From Coprobacter secundus (GTDB taxonomy: Bacteria > Bacteroidota > Bacteroidia > Bacteroidales > Coprobacteraceae): 64,000 bases of DNA. How positions within the stretch are numbered: position 1 is the first letter of the stretch; each line of letters starts with the position of its first letter. The notes under the pieces are model-generated. The model did no database searches. It worked only from the letters and a program-made list of their open reading frames with translations, and was not told where the DNA came from. Of this stretch, positions 27,930 through 38,500 are shown piece after piece. Location of the stretch: positions 124,001 through 188,000 of the forward strand of contig JTDA01000001.1 of the NCBI GenBank assembly GCA_000803105.1. The letters run 5' to 3'. The position numbers and the translations under genes are program-made.

Positions 27930-28220
27930 AAAAAATCAATATTTTTATTTTATACTATTCTGATAGATATTTATAAATAAAATTATAACTACTTTATATT
28001 GTTTTTCTTACCCTCCCAATAATACCCAAATTTTCCTGCTTTTCTATACAAGCCCTTCTATTTTTCATTTTCTTAAAAAAATAAAAGGAAATCTTCATTA
28101 TCAAATTTCAAATCGAAAAGTCAACTTAAAAAAATAAGTTTTAAAAAAGTTTAGACGATTAAACCTTTCTTATATTTCTTCGTCAAAAGAACAATTAACT
28201 TTTTGAATATATTTTATATA
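27930..28220. other. AT-rich intergenic region, divergent from tRNA-Pro to barrel gene
   Basis: No gene is seen. The stretch is very AT-rich and should hold the promoter of the rightward outer-membrane protein gene. A TATATTTC sequence near 28170 is a possible weak -7 element. Confidence 0.4.
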
Positions 28221-31073
28221 ATGAGTAAATGGGTCATAGGGATATTGTTATTGTTTGTCGGAGAATCCCTCTTTGCACAAAATAACAATAAAGGTAAGGT
28301 TTCAGGTGTAGTAATTGATAGTAACGATAAATCTCCCGTCATACAAGCGACAGTACAAATCTTGTCTTTGCGAGACAGCTCAATGATAGCTGGGAATGCA
28401 ACAAACCTGGATGGACATTTTTCAATATCTGCGCCTATTGGAAAATATCTATTGAAAGTTTCCTTTATCGGTTATAAACCAACATTCACCCCTATCACTC
28501 TAACTAAAGCAAAACCCGATATTAACATAGGAAATATCGAGTTACATACAGATGCAATTATGTTACAAGAAGCCGTCATCGTCGGGCAAGCTCCAGAGGT
28601 GACTGCATCAGAAGACACCTTAGTTTACAATAGTTCTGCTTACCGTGTTCCTGAAGGTTCTGCATTGGAAGAGCTCGTTAAAAAGTTGCCTGGAGCAGAA
28701 GTCGATGAGAATGGAAAGATTACAATTAACGGGAAAGAAATCACTAAAATTATGATTGATGGAAAAGAATTTTTTGCAGATGATCCCAATATAGCCATGA
28801 AAAATCTTCCGGTAAACATCATCGAAAAAGTAAAGGCTTATGATAAGCAGTCGGATATGGCACGAGTTACTGGTATAGAAGATGGAGAGGAAGAAACTGT
28901 TCTGGATTTAAGTGTCAAACCCGGAATGAACCATGGATTTTTTGGTAATATTGATGGTGCTATTGGCACAAAAGACCGATACAGCGGAAAATTATTGGCA
29001 AATTATTTCAAAAATAATAATAGATTTACTGTAATCGGATCAGCAAATAATGTAAATGATAATAGTTTTCCCGGTGGCGGCGGTGGTTTTCACAGAAAAG
29101 AAAACGGACTGACTGCTATCAAAATGGGAGGTTTCAATTTCGCAACCGAATCAACAAAATTAAAAACAGAAGGTAGTGTCAATTTTAATTATAAAGATGC
29201 TGACATAGTAAGTAAGCAATCTTCAGAAACATTTGTATCAACAGAAAACAGTTCATTCAAGAATGCACTGGATTATACACGAAATAAAACAACAAATCTG
29301 ATCGGTGACTTTTTCATCGAATGGCGTCCTGATACAATGACTACTTTTATTTTCCGACCACGAATCAAATATGGAAAAACCAACAACAGCAATGCTCAAA
29401 ATTCTTACACATTCAATCAAGACCCCGGATATTCTACTGATGAACTATTCGCAACAGATGACCTGACTTCACTTGTATCTGAAGCAAATATCGTCAATAC
29501 CGTACTAAAGAATTCGCTGAAAAAAGGAAACGATATCAATGCCGGAGGTTCAATGATTGTAAACAGAAGATTGAATGCTGACGGCCGTAATATAACATTC
29601 CGGGGTAGATATAATTACACAAACAGTAACAGTGACTTATTCTCTATATCTGAAACCGAATATTTCCAACAAACAGTAGAAAACAGACTGGAAATACTAA
29701 ACCGATATATTACAACACCAACAAAAACAAGCGAATACAATGCCAGACTTACATATAGCGAACCTATATTTAAAGGAGGATTTATACAATTCAGCTACAA
29801 TTTTCAATATAAGCACTCAAAAACCGACAATACGGCTTTCGACATGCCTCAAGATTGGGAAATCGAAGCTGGAACAAACGGTGGTACTCTTAACTCAAAT
29901 TTAAGTAAGAGTGCAACATATAATTATTACAATCACAAAATGGATTTGACATTCCGATGGCTCCGAGAGAAGATGCATTTCAATGCAGGTGTATCATTTC
30001 AGCCTCAGCATTCTACTTTGACATATTCACAAGGTAATTATCAAGTAGATACAACACGAAATGTTTTCAATTTCACTCCGACATTAGACTTCAGTTACAA
30101 CTTTTCAAAAACAAGCCGATTGCGTATAAGATACCGAGGAAGAAGTTCTCAACCCAATATGATTGATTTACTTCCAATTACAGATAATACTGATCCTCTT
30201 AACATTACAATTGGAAATCCTGGGCTTAAGCCTGCATTTACCAACGAATTACGTATGGAGTATAATATTTTCAAACCTGAAACTCAACGGGGTATGTTCT
30301 CTTTCTTCAATTTCCGAAATGTACTAAATGATATCAGCAACCGAAAAATCTATAATGAAGAGACCGGTGGTTATACGACAACTCCTGAAAATATTAACGG
30401 AAACTGGAATTTGTTCGGAATTGTGGGTACTAATACAGCTTTACGTAATAAAAAATACACTATCAATACATTTACACGTACTAACTACCAGAATATGGTA
30501 AGTTATATTAGTGATAAAAATATCACAGCAGATACCGATAAGAATACAACTAAACGCCTGTCTCTCGGTGAACGTTTACGTGGAACTTACCGGAACGACT
30601 GGTGGGAATTATCTCTCAACGGTTCTATAGATTATACACATTCGCGAAACAATTATCAAAAAAGCAATAACATGGATATTTATCAGTTTGCTTATGGTGC
30701 AAGTACCAATATACGGCTGCCATGGAATATGTCAATCTCTACAGATATTTCACAAAATTCCCGCAGAGGATATGTAGATGCCAGTATGAATCGCGATGAA
30801 CTGATATGGAACGCACAATTATCACAAGATTTTCTCAAAGGAAATGCAGCTACGATAAGTGTTCAATTCTATGATATTCTACATAACCAGAGTAATATAA
30901 GTCGCACTATCAGTGCTGCTATGAGGCAAGATACCGAATATAACGCCATATATAGTTATTGTATGATACATTTTATCTATCGGCTTAATCTTTTCGGCGG
31001 GAAAAATGCTACACCTCCCAACGGTCCTGGTTTCGGAGGCGGGCCTCATGGAAGAGGGCCAAGGCACTTCTAA
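28221..31073 (+). CDS. TonB-dependent-receptor-like outer membrane beta-barrel protein
   Basis: About 950 residues from the ATG at 28221 (MSKWVIGILLL); a TTG six codons upstream is possible. A signal peptide ends at SLFAQ. Residues ~25-110 form a carboxypeptidase-regulatory-like domain (SGVVIDSNDKSPVIQATVQI). A TonB-box-like LQEAVIVGQ and a short plug (KKLPGAEVDENGKITINGKE) follow, then a large beta-barrel. The C-terminus is Gly/Pro/Arg-rich (GPGFGGGPHGRGP). This is the outer membrane beta-barrel family 3 type, distinct from SusC, with no SusD partner. Substrate is unknown; siderophore, peptide or protein cargo are all possible. It stands alone, with a terminator shared with aroB downstream. 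Confidence 0.88.
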   Translation: MSKWVIGILLLFVGESLFAQNNNKGKVSGVVIDSNDKSPVIQATVQILSLRDSSMIAGNATNLDGHFSISAPIGKYLLKVSFIGYKPTFTPITLTKAKPDINIGNIELHTDAIMLQEAVIVGQAPEVTASEDTLVYNSSAYRVPEGSALEELVKKLPGAEVDENGKITINGKEITKIMIDGKEFFADDPNIAMKNLPVNIIEKVKAYDKQSDMARVTGIEDGEEETVLDLSVKPGMNHGFFGNIDGAIGTKDRYSGKLLANYFKNNNRFTVIGSANNVNDNSFPGGGGGFHRKENGLTAIKMGGFNFATESTKLKTEGSVNFNYKDADIVSKQSSETFVSTENSSFKNALDYTRNKTTNLIGDFFIEWRPDTMTTFIFRPRIKYGKTNNSNAQNSYTFNQDPGYSTDELFATDDLTSLVSEANIVNTVLKNSLKKGNDINAGGSMIVNRRLNADGRNITFRGRYNYTNSNSDLFSISETEYFQQTVENRLEILNRYITTPTKTSEYNARLTYSEPIFKGGFIQFSYNFQYKHSKTDNTAFDMPQDWEIEAGTNGGTLNSNLSKSATYNYYNHKMDLTFRWLREKMHFNAGVSFQPQHSTLTYSQGNYQVDTTRNVFNFTPTLDFSYNFSKTSRLRIRYRGRSSQPNMIDLLPITDNTDPLNITIGNPGLKPAFTNELRMEYNIFKPETQRGMFSFFNFRNVLNDISNRKIYNEETGGYTTTPENINGNWNLFGIVGTNTALRNKKYTINTFTRTNYQNMVSYISDKNITADTDKNTTKRLSLGERLRGTYRNDWWELSLNGSIDYTHSRNNYQKSNNMDIYQFAYGASTNIRLPWNMSISTDISQNSRRGYVDASMNRDELIWNAQLSQDFLKGNAATISVQFYDILHNQSNISRTISAAMRQDTEYNAIYSYCMIHFIYRLNLFGGKNATPPNGPGFGGGPHGRGPRHF

Positions 31074-31166
31074 TTCTTCAAAAAAACAGCAAAATAACGT
31101 GATTATCTGAAATATCTTTCGGATAGTTACAGAGCATTTCCCTACATAAAGACAGCAATCAATATC

Positions 31167-31210
31167 AAGAAATAGAATTATACATTTTTCAATATGTAAT
31201 TCTATTTCTT
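31167..31210. terminator. Bidirectional hairpin between barrel gene and aroB
   Basis: A 14-bp perfect stem, AAGAAATAGAATTA / TAATTCTATTTCTT, with a 16-base loop. It lies between convergent genes ending at 31073 and 31223 and can serve both. Confidence 0.75.
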
Positions 31211-31222
31211 TACCCGATGAAT

Positions 31223-32281
31223 CTACAAATGAAACAAATCTCTATATAAATCAAGAGCAATCTCAATATTATCTTTTGTAGCCGTCTGATTTATAATGAT
31301 TTCCCCGACATCTGACAACAATGTAAAATTCACTTCTCCTGAATCATTTTTCTTATCATGAGTCATCAACTCATACAAGTGATTATATTCGCCACAAGTT
31401 ATAGGAAATGCTCCATAGTTATCATATACAAAAGCTGCAAGCTGGCGGATTCGTTCAATTGGAAACTTTAGCTGCATATGTGACAACAATAACTCACAAA
31501 CCAATCCCCATGCTACAGCATAACCATGAGCCACAGGGGCATGGCGTTCGTGTGAAAGACTTTCAAAGGCATGTCCTACTGTATGTCCTAAGTTCAATGA
31601 CTTACGAATATTTTTTTCAAAAGGATCTACTTCCACAATCTCCTCTTTTACTTTTACAGACTCCTCAACTAAGAGCAACAGTTTATCTAAATCCGGGTCA
31701 GAAAAATCAAGTGTAAGCAACTTATTATAAATGGCAGGGCCACTAATCAGTCCGTGTTTCAACATTTCAGCATATCCCGATAATAAATTTTCACGAGATA
31801 ATGTCACAAAAAACTGTGTCGAAATTATTACAGTCAAAGCAGGATTAAATACTCCTACTTCATTTTTCAATCCATTAAAATTTATTCCTGTTTTTCCTCC
31901 AACAGCTGCATCCACCGCACCTAATAATGTCGTAGGAATATTGATATACTGAATTCCCCTTTTAAATGTAGATGCTGCAAAACCACCCAAATCGGTTACC
32001 ATCCCTCCACCCAAATTGATTAGAAAGGATTTTCGGGTCGCCTTCCGATTACTCAATTCATACCACACGGCAGCCAAAGCTTCCATATTCTTATGTGTAT
32101 CATCAGCTTTAATTGTTATCACAATGGCATCTGCAAGTCTGGGACAATCTAACAGTAACGGCAAAGCATATTCATGTGTATTTGTATCAGTCAATATAAA
32201 TAGTTTGTCAAATGTATAGAGAGACAATGTTTCTTCTATAGCTTGACTAATATTTTTAGTAAACAAAATAGACTGTGACAT
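31223..32281 (-). CDS. aroB: 3-dehydroquinate synthase
   Basis: A 352-residue enzyme of the shikimate pathway converting DAHP to 3-dehydroquinate with NAD+ and a divalent metal. Signature motifs are INLGGGMVTDLGGFAASTFKRG (NAD-binding and active site), IPTTLLGAVDAAVGGKTGIN, and KNEVGVFNP. The metal-binding residues are Glu in SGYAEMLKHGL and His in LGHTVGHAFES (plus a later His). It is cytoplasmic and of typical length. It follows the HAD hydrolase gene with a 32-base gap and is probably co-transcribed with it. Confidence 0.96.
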   Translation of the reverse strand: MSQSILFTKNISQAIEETLSLYTFDKLFILTDTNTHEYALPLLLDCPRLADAIVITIKADDTHKNMEALAAVWYELSNRKATRKSFLINLGGGMVTDLGGFAASTFKRGIQYINIPTTLLGAVDAAVGGKTGINFNGLKNEVGVFNPALTVIISTQFFVTLSRENLLSGYAEMLKHGLISGPAIYNKLLTLDFSDPDLDKLLLLVEESVKVKEEIVEVDPFEKNIRKSLNLGHTVGHAFESLSHERHAPVAHGYAVAWGLVCELLLSHMQLKFPIERIRQLAAFVYDNYGAFPITCGEYNHLYELMTHDKKNDSGEVNFTLLSDVGEIIINQTATKDNIEIALDLYRDLFHL

Positions 32282-32313
32282 AAATGTTTATATTGTTCAA
32301 AAATTAATTTATT

Positions 32314-33054
32314 TCAGAAACTGGTATTCTCTAACTGATAATATATATCATCGAAAGATTCTGATAACTGCTGCATACTACTCAATAATAAATCTGCTCC
32401 AGCATCTATCAATACTTTATCATCTAAAGGACCTGTATTCACACCGATAGTAAATATACCTGCTGCAACTCCAGCCTGTACTCCTAAAGGGGCATTTTCT
32501 ATTACAATAGCTTGATTAGGCTCTACTCCCGCTTTCTTCAGCCCCATTAAATAGGGTTCCGGGTCAGGCTTCCCATATTTTACATCAAAAGCTGTAACCA
32601 TATATTTAGGCATAAAAGCTCCCGGATAACTATGATTCAACTTATCTATCAAAGATGATTGTCCGGAGCCTGTAACCAAAACAGGAATAAGGCCTTTTTT
32701 TCGTATATTATCGAGAAAACCCGCAGCCCCCGGCATCGGTTTTGCCTTAGGCATACGGTTAAAAAAATCTGTCTTTAGCCGGTAAATACGGTGAACCTCT
32801 TCATCTGTAACTCCATGTCCAAATTCGCGATTAAACAACAGATTTATTGTCGAAGCGCCTGTACGCCCTTCATATAAATAAAACTCTTCAGGGGAACACT
32901 TTATCCCTTGTTCTGTCATCGTCAGATACCAAGCTTGTGCATGGTTTCGCATAGAATCATATAATACCCCGTCCATATCGATAAGAACAGCCTTCAAATT
33001 TATATTCTGACAACTATGCTTTTGTAAATAATTCTGTATAGACAAATTATACAT
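32314..33054 (-). CDS. HAD-family hydrolase (beta-phosphoglucomutase-like)
   Basis: A 246-residue haloacid-dehalogenase phosphatase. Motif I is IDMDGVLYDS (~27-36) with the two catalytic Asp residues. A helical cap domain follows (~45-105). Motif II is VLVTGSGQSS, and motif III/IV is KYGKPDPEPY then VIENAPLGVQAGVAAG. It resembles sugar-phosphate phosphatases or beta-phosphoglucomutases of HAD subfamily IA. The residue before the second motif-I Asp suits either. The substrate cannot be told from sequence. It is upstream of and co-oriented with aroB. Confidence 0.9.
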   Translation of the reverse strand: MYNLSIQNYLQKHSCQNINLKAVLIDMDGVLYDSMRNHAQAWYLTMTEQGIKCSPEEFYLYEGRTGASTINLLFNREFGHGVTDEEVHRIYRLKTDFFNRMPKAKPMPGAAGFLDNIRKKGLIPVLVTGSGQSSLIDKLNHSYPGAFMPKYMVTAFDVKYGKPDPEPYLMGLKKAGVEPNQAIVIENAPLGVQAGVAAGIFTIGVNTGPLDDKVLIDAGADLLLSSMQQLSESFDDIYYQLENTSF

Positions 33055-33171
33055 ATCCGTTTTCCTTTTCGAAACAAAATTACAAAGTAATTGCCACTAA
33101 TCCTTATTATTCAATAACAAAATGTCTCTCTATTTCGTATGACACCAATAAATTTATAATTTAACTCTCAA

Positions 33172-33202
33172 TTGCATTTATCACAATTTACCTATACCTT
33201 TG
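33172..33202 (+). promoter_or_regulatory. Bacteroidetes-type promoter for FHA/GlmU-like operon
   Basis: TTG, 20 bases, then TACCTTTG (exact TAnnTTTG). The -7 element ends 19 bases before the FHA gene start, giving a very short leader. Confidence 0.7.
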
Positions 33203-33221
33203 CATTTAGAATAAATAAATT

Positions 33222-33728
33222 ATGAAAAAAGTACTGTGCCCCAAATGCGACAATACCGTCACTTTCAATGAGCAGAAATACGAAGAAGGCCGTTCTCTAT
33301 TTTTTGTCTGTCCTCACTGTGGGAAAAAATTTAGCATTCAAGTCAACCAGGCAAAAACAACCGACACACCCCAATATGGCCATATCATTGTTCTCGAAAA
33401 TGCATATTGCTACCGACAGCAATTACCTCTTTTTGCAGGAGACAACATTATTGGCAGACGTTCCAAAGGAACAAATATACATGTTCCTATTGAGAGTAGC
33501 GATACGACCATGGAACGGCAACATTGCATTATCAATATTTCAGTAAACAAGCAGGGAAAAACAATTTATACTTTGAGGGATTTTCCCAGCACATCAGGTA
33601 CTTTCCTAAAACATGAGTTGCTCAACAAAAGAGAAAGAGTTATTCTCGAAAACGGGTCGATAGTCACTATCGGAGCAACTACATTTATTGTATATTTTTC
33701 AGAAGAGGAACAAACATATACAGACTAA
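33222..33728 (+). CDS. Zinc-ribbon plus FHA-domain protein
   Basis: A 168-residue cytoplasmic protein. Residues 1-40 hold a zinc-ribbon with two CxxC pairs (CPKCD and CPHCGKKF), of the MJ0042 or zinc-finger type. Residues ~75-160 form a forkhead-associated domain, with motifs NIIGRRSKG, ERQHCIINI and DFPSTSGTFLKHELL. FHA domains bind phosphothreonine peptides, so a Ser/Thr kinase partner is expected elsewhere. The stop lies only 4 bases before the next gene, so the two are translated together and possibly linked functionally. A strong TTG/TACCTTTG promoter precedes it. Confidence 0.88.
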   Translation: MKKVLCPKCDNTVTFNEQKYEEGRSLFFVCPHCGKKFSIQVNQAKTTDTPQYGHIIVLENAYCYRQQLPLFAGDNIIGRRSKGTNIHVPIESSDTTMERQHCIINISVNKQGKTIYTLRDFPSTSGTFLKHELLNKRERVILENGSIVTIGATTFIVYFSEEEQTYTD

Positions 33729-33732
33729 AAAT

Positions 33733-34932
33733 ATGATTATGAAAAACATTATTCTCTTTGATACGGAATCTTTACATCTGGAACTGCTTCCGCTGACTTT
33801 TACACGTCCTATCTCTGACATACGCTTCGGGATATTTACCATTCGAGAAAAATGGGAACAAATGTATCCTGGCAATTACTCCTATAAGACCAATGATTAC
33901 TTGGCAAAAAAATATCCATTGCAGACTGATGATAATAATTACTTTATTGCTGGTAATGTCTGTCCTGATAAAGAATTGATTCAGGAACTTGATAAATTGT
34001 CTGAACAGGAATCTCTCTTTTATAATGATGAACTTATTGCATTTTACGGGACATTGGATGCATTCCAAGAAAATGATTTCGGAGTTGTTCACCCATTAAA
34101 AAACGAACCATTGTCCTTACGTAAACTCTATGACATTTTTATAAACAATAATATCGCATTAGAAAGAGATTACAAAATTATAACATCAAAAAAACAATCT
34201 GCCCCGTTACCAGCATCGAACAGAGTAATCGGTAACCCCAATTTCGAAGATGGAACCCCCAAAATTTTTATAGAACCGGGAGCATCCATAGAATGTGTCA
34301 CGCTAAACGTGACACAAGGACCTATTTATATTGGAAAAGACGCAGAAATCATGGAAAATTCAAGTATCCGAGCCCCATTCGCTGCTTGTGAGCATGTTGT
34401 GGTAAATATGGGTACCAAAATATACGGGGCTACTACTCTGGGGCCATATTGTAAAGTAGGGGGAGAACTTAATAATGTAATAATGCAAGCATATTCGAAT
34501 AAGGGTCATGACGGTTTCTTAGGGAATGCTGTTATCGGAGAGTGGTGTAATTTAGGAGCAGGGACTAATGCATCAAACTTGAAAAATGATTATAGTGAAA
34601 TAAAGTTATGGAATTATCCGTCAAGACGTTTTTTACGTACCGGATTACAATTTTGCGGCCTGATTATGGGTGACCACTCCAAAGCCGGGATTAACTGTAT
34701 GTTCAACACTGCAACTGTTTTAGGTGTAGGTGTAAATGTGCATGGTAGCGGATTTCCACGTAACTTTGTAGCCTCATTCAGTGAAGGTGGCACAGCCGGA
34801 TTTTCAGATGTCCCTTTGTCCAGATTCTTTTCTATTGCCGAACGGATGATGGCTCGCCGAGGGAAAGTATTAACAGAGGTCGACCGAGCTATTTTTGAAG
34901 CGATTCACGATGAAACGGAAAATCTGAAATAA
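33733..34932 (+). CDS. GlmU-like sugar nucleotidyltransferase family protein
   Basis: About 400 residues starting at one of two close ATGs (33733 or 33739); a start at 33688 would overlap the FHA gene. The N-terminal half resembles the nucleotidyltransferase part of GlmU-like proteins (IILFDTESLHLELLPLTFTRP). It lacks the classic LAAGxGTRM loop, so activity is uncertain. The C-terminal half (~190-360) is a left-handed beta-helix with hexapeptide repeats: GPIYIGKDAEIMENSSIRAP, IGEWCNLGAGTNASNLKND, GINCMFNTATVLGVGVNV. This gives a trimeric acyltransferase-like domain. It may act in cell-wall or surface sugar metabolism; this Bacteroidales family is usually only named GlmU family protein. Confidence 0.85.
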   Translation: MIMKNIILFDTESLHLELLPLTFTRPISDIRFGIFTIREKWEQMYPGNYSYKTNDYLAKKYPLQTDDNNYFIAGNVCPDKELIQELDKLSEQESLFYNDELIAFYGTLDAFQENDFGVVHPLKNEPLSLRKLYDIFINNNIALERDYKIITSKKQSAPLPASNRVIGNPNFEDGTPKIFIEPGASIECVTLNVTQGPIYIGKDAEIMENSSIRAPFAACEHVVVNMGTKIYGATTLGPYCKVGGELNNVIMQAYSNKGHDGFLGNAVIGEWCNLGAGTNASNLKNDYSEIKLWNYPSRRFLRTGLQFCGLIMGDHSKAGINCMFNTATVLGVGVNVHGSGFPRNFVASFSEGGTAGFSDVPLSRFFSIAERMMARRGKVLTEVDRAIFEAIHDETENLK

Positions 34933-34992
34933 AATTCTGCTATTCTATGCAAACTTGTCTCCTCACAAATAATATTCGAATACTATAATTTT

Positions 34993-35021
34993 TACAGGAT
35001 TAGCTTTTAGTTAATCCTGTA
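34993..35021. terminator. Bidirectional hairpin between GlmU-like and GNAT genes
   Basis: A 10-bp stem TACAGGATTA / TAATCCTGTA with a 9-base loop, flanked by T-rich sequence on one side and A/T-rich on the other. It overlaps the last codons of the GNAT gene (stop at 35011). Confidence 0.65.
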
Positions 35022-35469
35022 TTTTATACTCCATTCTATACATATCAAATCCTCTTGCCCAATAATCTTTCTTAACTTCAAGCAACTCAAAACTTCGTTT
35101 TTCATAAAACTTATATGCTAACTGTGAGGTTCTAACTGTTATTCTCTGAACACTGTCAATAGATTTTAGTTTTTTAATTCTATATTCCAGTAAATACGTT
35201 CCCAAAGACTTTCCCTGATACTCCGGATGCAAAATGTCCCAACTAATTTTTCCGGTCATTCGATTATCTGAAAAATTTATTCCTCCACAACCTACAAGCT
35301 TTTTGTCAAAAAACAGGACATAGTAAAGCTCTATTTCAGAATCTAAATATCGACTAAAATCATCTTCTTCACTTGATGCAAAATATTTAGGAATATTTAA
35401 TCTAATCAGCTCTAACACAGCATTTTTATCTATAGATTTATATTCTCTAATCATAATTAAATTATTCAT
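35011..35469 (-). CDS. GNAT-family N-acetyltransferase
   Basis: A 152-residue cytoplasmic protein with the GNAT fold. Acetyl-CoA-binding motif A is ILHPEYQGKSLGTYLLEYRI (Q/R-x-x-G-x-G/A pattern in YQGKSLG). A C-terminal strand follows with the YKFYEKRSFELLE motif. A start at MIREYKS (residue 6) is possible. The acceptor is unknown; it could be an amino acid, a ribosomal protein or a small molecule. It lies alone between two terminators, opposite in direction to the GlmU-like gene. Confidence 0.88.
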   Translation of the reverse strand: MNNLIMIREYKSIDKNAVLELIRLNIPKYFASSEEDDFSRYLDSEIELYYVLFFDKKLVGCGGINFSDNRMTGKISWDILHPEYQGKSLGTYLLEYRIKKLKSIDSVQRITVRTSQLAYKFYEKRSFELLEVKKDYWARGFDMYRMEYKIQD

Positions 35470-35500
35470 ATAGATATCTTTATATCAAAAATATAATAAA

Positions 35501-35539
35501 CAAAAACGGCAACTTTCGATTTTGAAGTTGCCGTTTTTG
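35501..35539 (-). terminator. secA terminator
   Basis: A 15-bp stem CAAAAACGGCAACTT / AAGTTGCCGTTTTTG just after the secA stop. On the minus strand it is followed by a U-rich end (TTTTTGTTT). Confidence 0.85.
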
Positions 35540-35554
35540 TTTTTGATTCATCTA

Positions 35555-38500
35555 TTATAATCCTCGTCCGTGACAATTCTTATATTTTTTTCCACTTCCA
35601 CACGGACAGGGGTCATTGCGGCCAACCTTAGGTCCTACTTTTACCGGTTCGTGAGGAACCTCCTGACGCCCTGAGGCTTCTCGCGCAGCTTGTTGCTGCC
35701 TGTCTACCAAAGAATCTTTCTGTGTACGATATTTACTATAGTCTTGCCGTCTTTCAGGAGCTGCTTCACGCACTTGTTCAGGCTCACGTACAGGAATCTG
35801 TCCTCTCATAAGTATCGAAACAGTCTTACGGTTGATATTATCTATCATCGTCTTAAACAAACCAAAAGACTCTAATTTGAAAATCAAAAGAGGATCTTTC
35901 TGCTCATAACTGGCATTCTGCACAGACTGTCTCAATTGGTCAAGGTCTCTTAAGTGTTCCTTCCATGCCTCATCTATCGTATAAAGCAATATAGACTTCT
36001 GAAATGCCTTATTGATTGCTTTCGACTCAGTATCATATGCCTCTTTTAGATTGCAAGATATCTGGTACATGCGTTTACCGTCTGTAATAGGTATCAATAT
36101 ATTTTCGTAACGCGAACCCTGTTCTTCATATACTTGACGAATAATAGGATTAGCAACAGTTGCCATATAATCGGTCTTTCTTCTGAAAGCATTCATTACA
36201 GCCTCAAACAAACGGTCTACCAAACGTTCATTCTTTTCCGAGCGGAACTCTTCACGTGTAAAAGGCATCTCGATAGCAAATGTCTTAAATACATCTTCCT
36301 GCAGTCCATCATAGTCGCTAGTCTGTGAGTACTCCTCAACCATAGCCTGAACAGCATCGAACATCATATTCATAATATCGATACCAATACGCTCTCCCAA
36401 CAAAGCATGATGACGTTTTGTATAGATTACCTCCCGCTGTGCATTCATCACGTCATCATATTCCAGCAACCGCTTACGAATACCAAAGTTATTTTCCTCC
36501 ACCTTACGCTGTGCACGCTCTATCGACTTCGAAATCATGCTATGCTCTATCATTTCTCCTTCTTCGAATCCGAGGCGATCCATCACCTTAGCAATACGGT
36601 CAGAACTAAACAAACGCATCAAATTGTCTTCTAACGAAACATAGAATACAGATGAACCTGGGTCTCCCTGACGTCCGGCACGACCGCGTAACTGTCGGTC
36701 AACACGACGTGACTCATGACGTTCAGTACCTATAATCGCCAAACCACCTGCTTCACGTACTGCTGGCGATAACTTGATATCTGTACCACGACCCGCCATA
36801 TTGGTTGCAATAGTCACAGTTCCCGACTGCCCGGCTTGAGCCACAATCTCAGCTTCTTTTTGATGCAATTTAGCATTCAACACGTTATGCTTTATTTTAC
36901 GCATTGTCAACATCTTGCTCAACAATTCTGAAATATCTACCGACGTCGTACCTACTAATACCGGACGGCCAGCGTCTACCATACGCTGTATTTCTTCAAT
37001 AACAGCTGTATATTTTTCACGCTTCGTCTTATATACACGATCATTCATATCGATACGAGCAATCGGCTTATTAGTCGGAATTGTAACGACATCCAGTTTA
37101 TATATATCCCAGAATTCCCCGGCCTCTGTCTCTGCCGTACCGGTCATACCGGCCAACTTATGATACATACGGAAATAATTCTGTAATGTAATTGTTGCAA
37201 AAGTTTGAGTAGCAGCTTCTACCGTTACTCTTTCTTTAGCTTCGATAGCTTGATGTAAACCGTCAGAATAACGGCGACCCTCCATAATACGACCAGTCTG
37301 TTCATCGACAATTTTCACTTTATTATCGATAACTACATATTCTTCATCTTTCTCAAATAAAGTATAAGCTTTCAGTAACTGATTTACCGTATGCACACGT
37401 TCTGCTTTCACAGCATAATTTTGCATTAGCTCATCTTTTTTCAACTGCTTTTCTTCATCTGTAAGTCCCATATTCTCAAGTTCAGAAAGCTGAGAACCAA
37501 TATCGGGCAATACAAAGAATTGTGGGTCGTCAGAATTTCCGGTAATCATATCGAGACCTTTGTCAGTAAGCTCGATACTATTATTTTTTTCATCAATTAC
37601 AAACAACAACGGGTCTGTAACAATAGGCATATTACGATTATTTTCCTGCATATAATAAGCCTCTGTTTCCAGTAATAATGCTTTTATTCCCGGTTCACTC
37701 AAATACTTAATCAACGGAGTATTTTTCGGCATACCTTTAAATGAACGGAACAATAAAAGTGCACCTTCTTTTCTTACCTCTTTATCCTCAGATGCTATCT
37801 TTGTCTTAGCTTCAGTCAGCAACTTGGTTGTATATGCCCGCTGGGCTTTCACCAACATTTCTACCTTAGGGCAAAATTCTTCGAACATCTGTTCTTCTCC
37901 CTTCGGTATAGGTCCAGATATAATCAAGGGTGTACGAGCGTCATCAATCAAGACCGAGTCAACCTCGTCAACAATTGCATAATTATGCTTACGCTGTACC
38001 AAATCTTTAGGCGAACCAGACATATTATCGCGCAAATAATCAAAACCAAATTCATTATTGGTACCAAACGTTATATCTGCATTATAAGCCATACGACGCT
38101 CTTCAGAGTTTGGTTGATGCTTATCTATGCAATCTACTGACAAACCATGAAACATATACAAGGGTCCCATCCACTCAGAGTCACGCTTAGACAGATAATC
38201 ATTTACAGTTACCACATGTACTCCATTGCCTGTCAAAGCATTTAAAAATACAGGTAAAGTCGCAACGAGAGTTTTACCTTCACCTGTTGCCATTTCTGCA
38301 ATCTTGCCTTTATGCAAAACGACACCTCCGAAAAGCTGAACATCATAATGTACCATATCCCAGGTTATCTCATTACCTCCTGCCATCCAATGATTCTGAT
38401 AAATCGCTTTGTCACCCTCGATATGTACAAAATCATGCTTTGCCGCCAAGTCCCGGTCAAAATCATTTGCTGTGACTTCTATAGTTTCATTTTCGACAAA

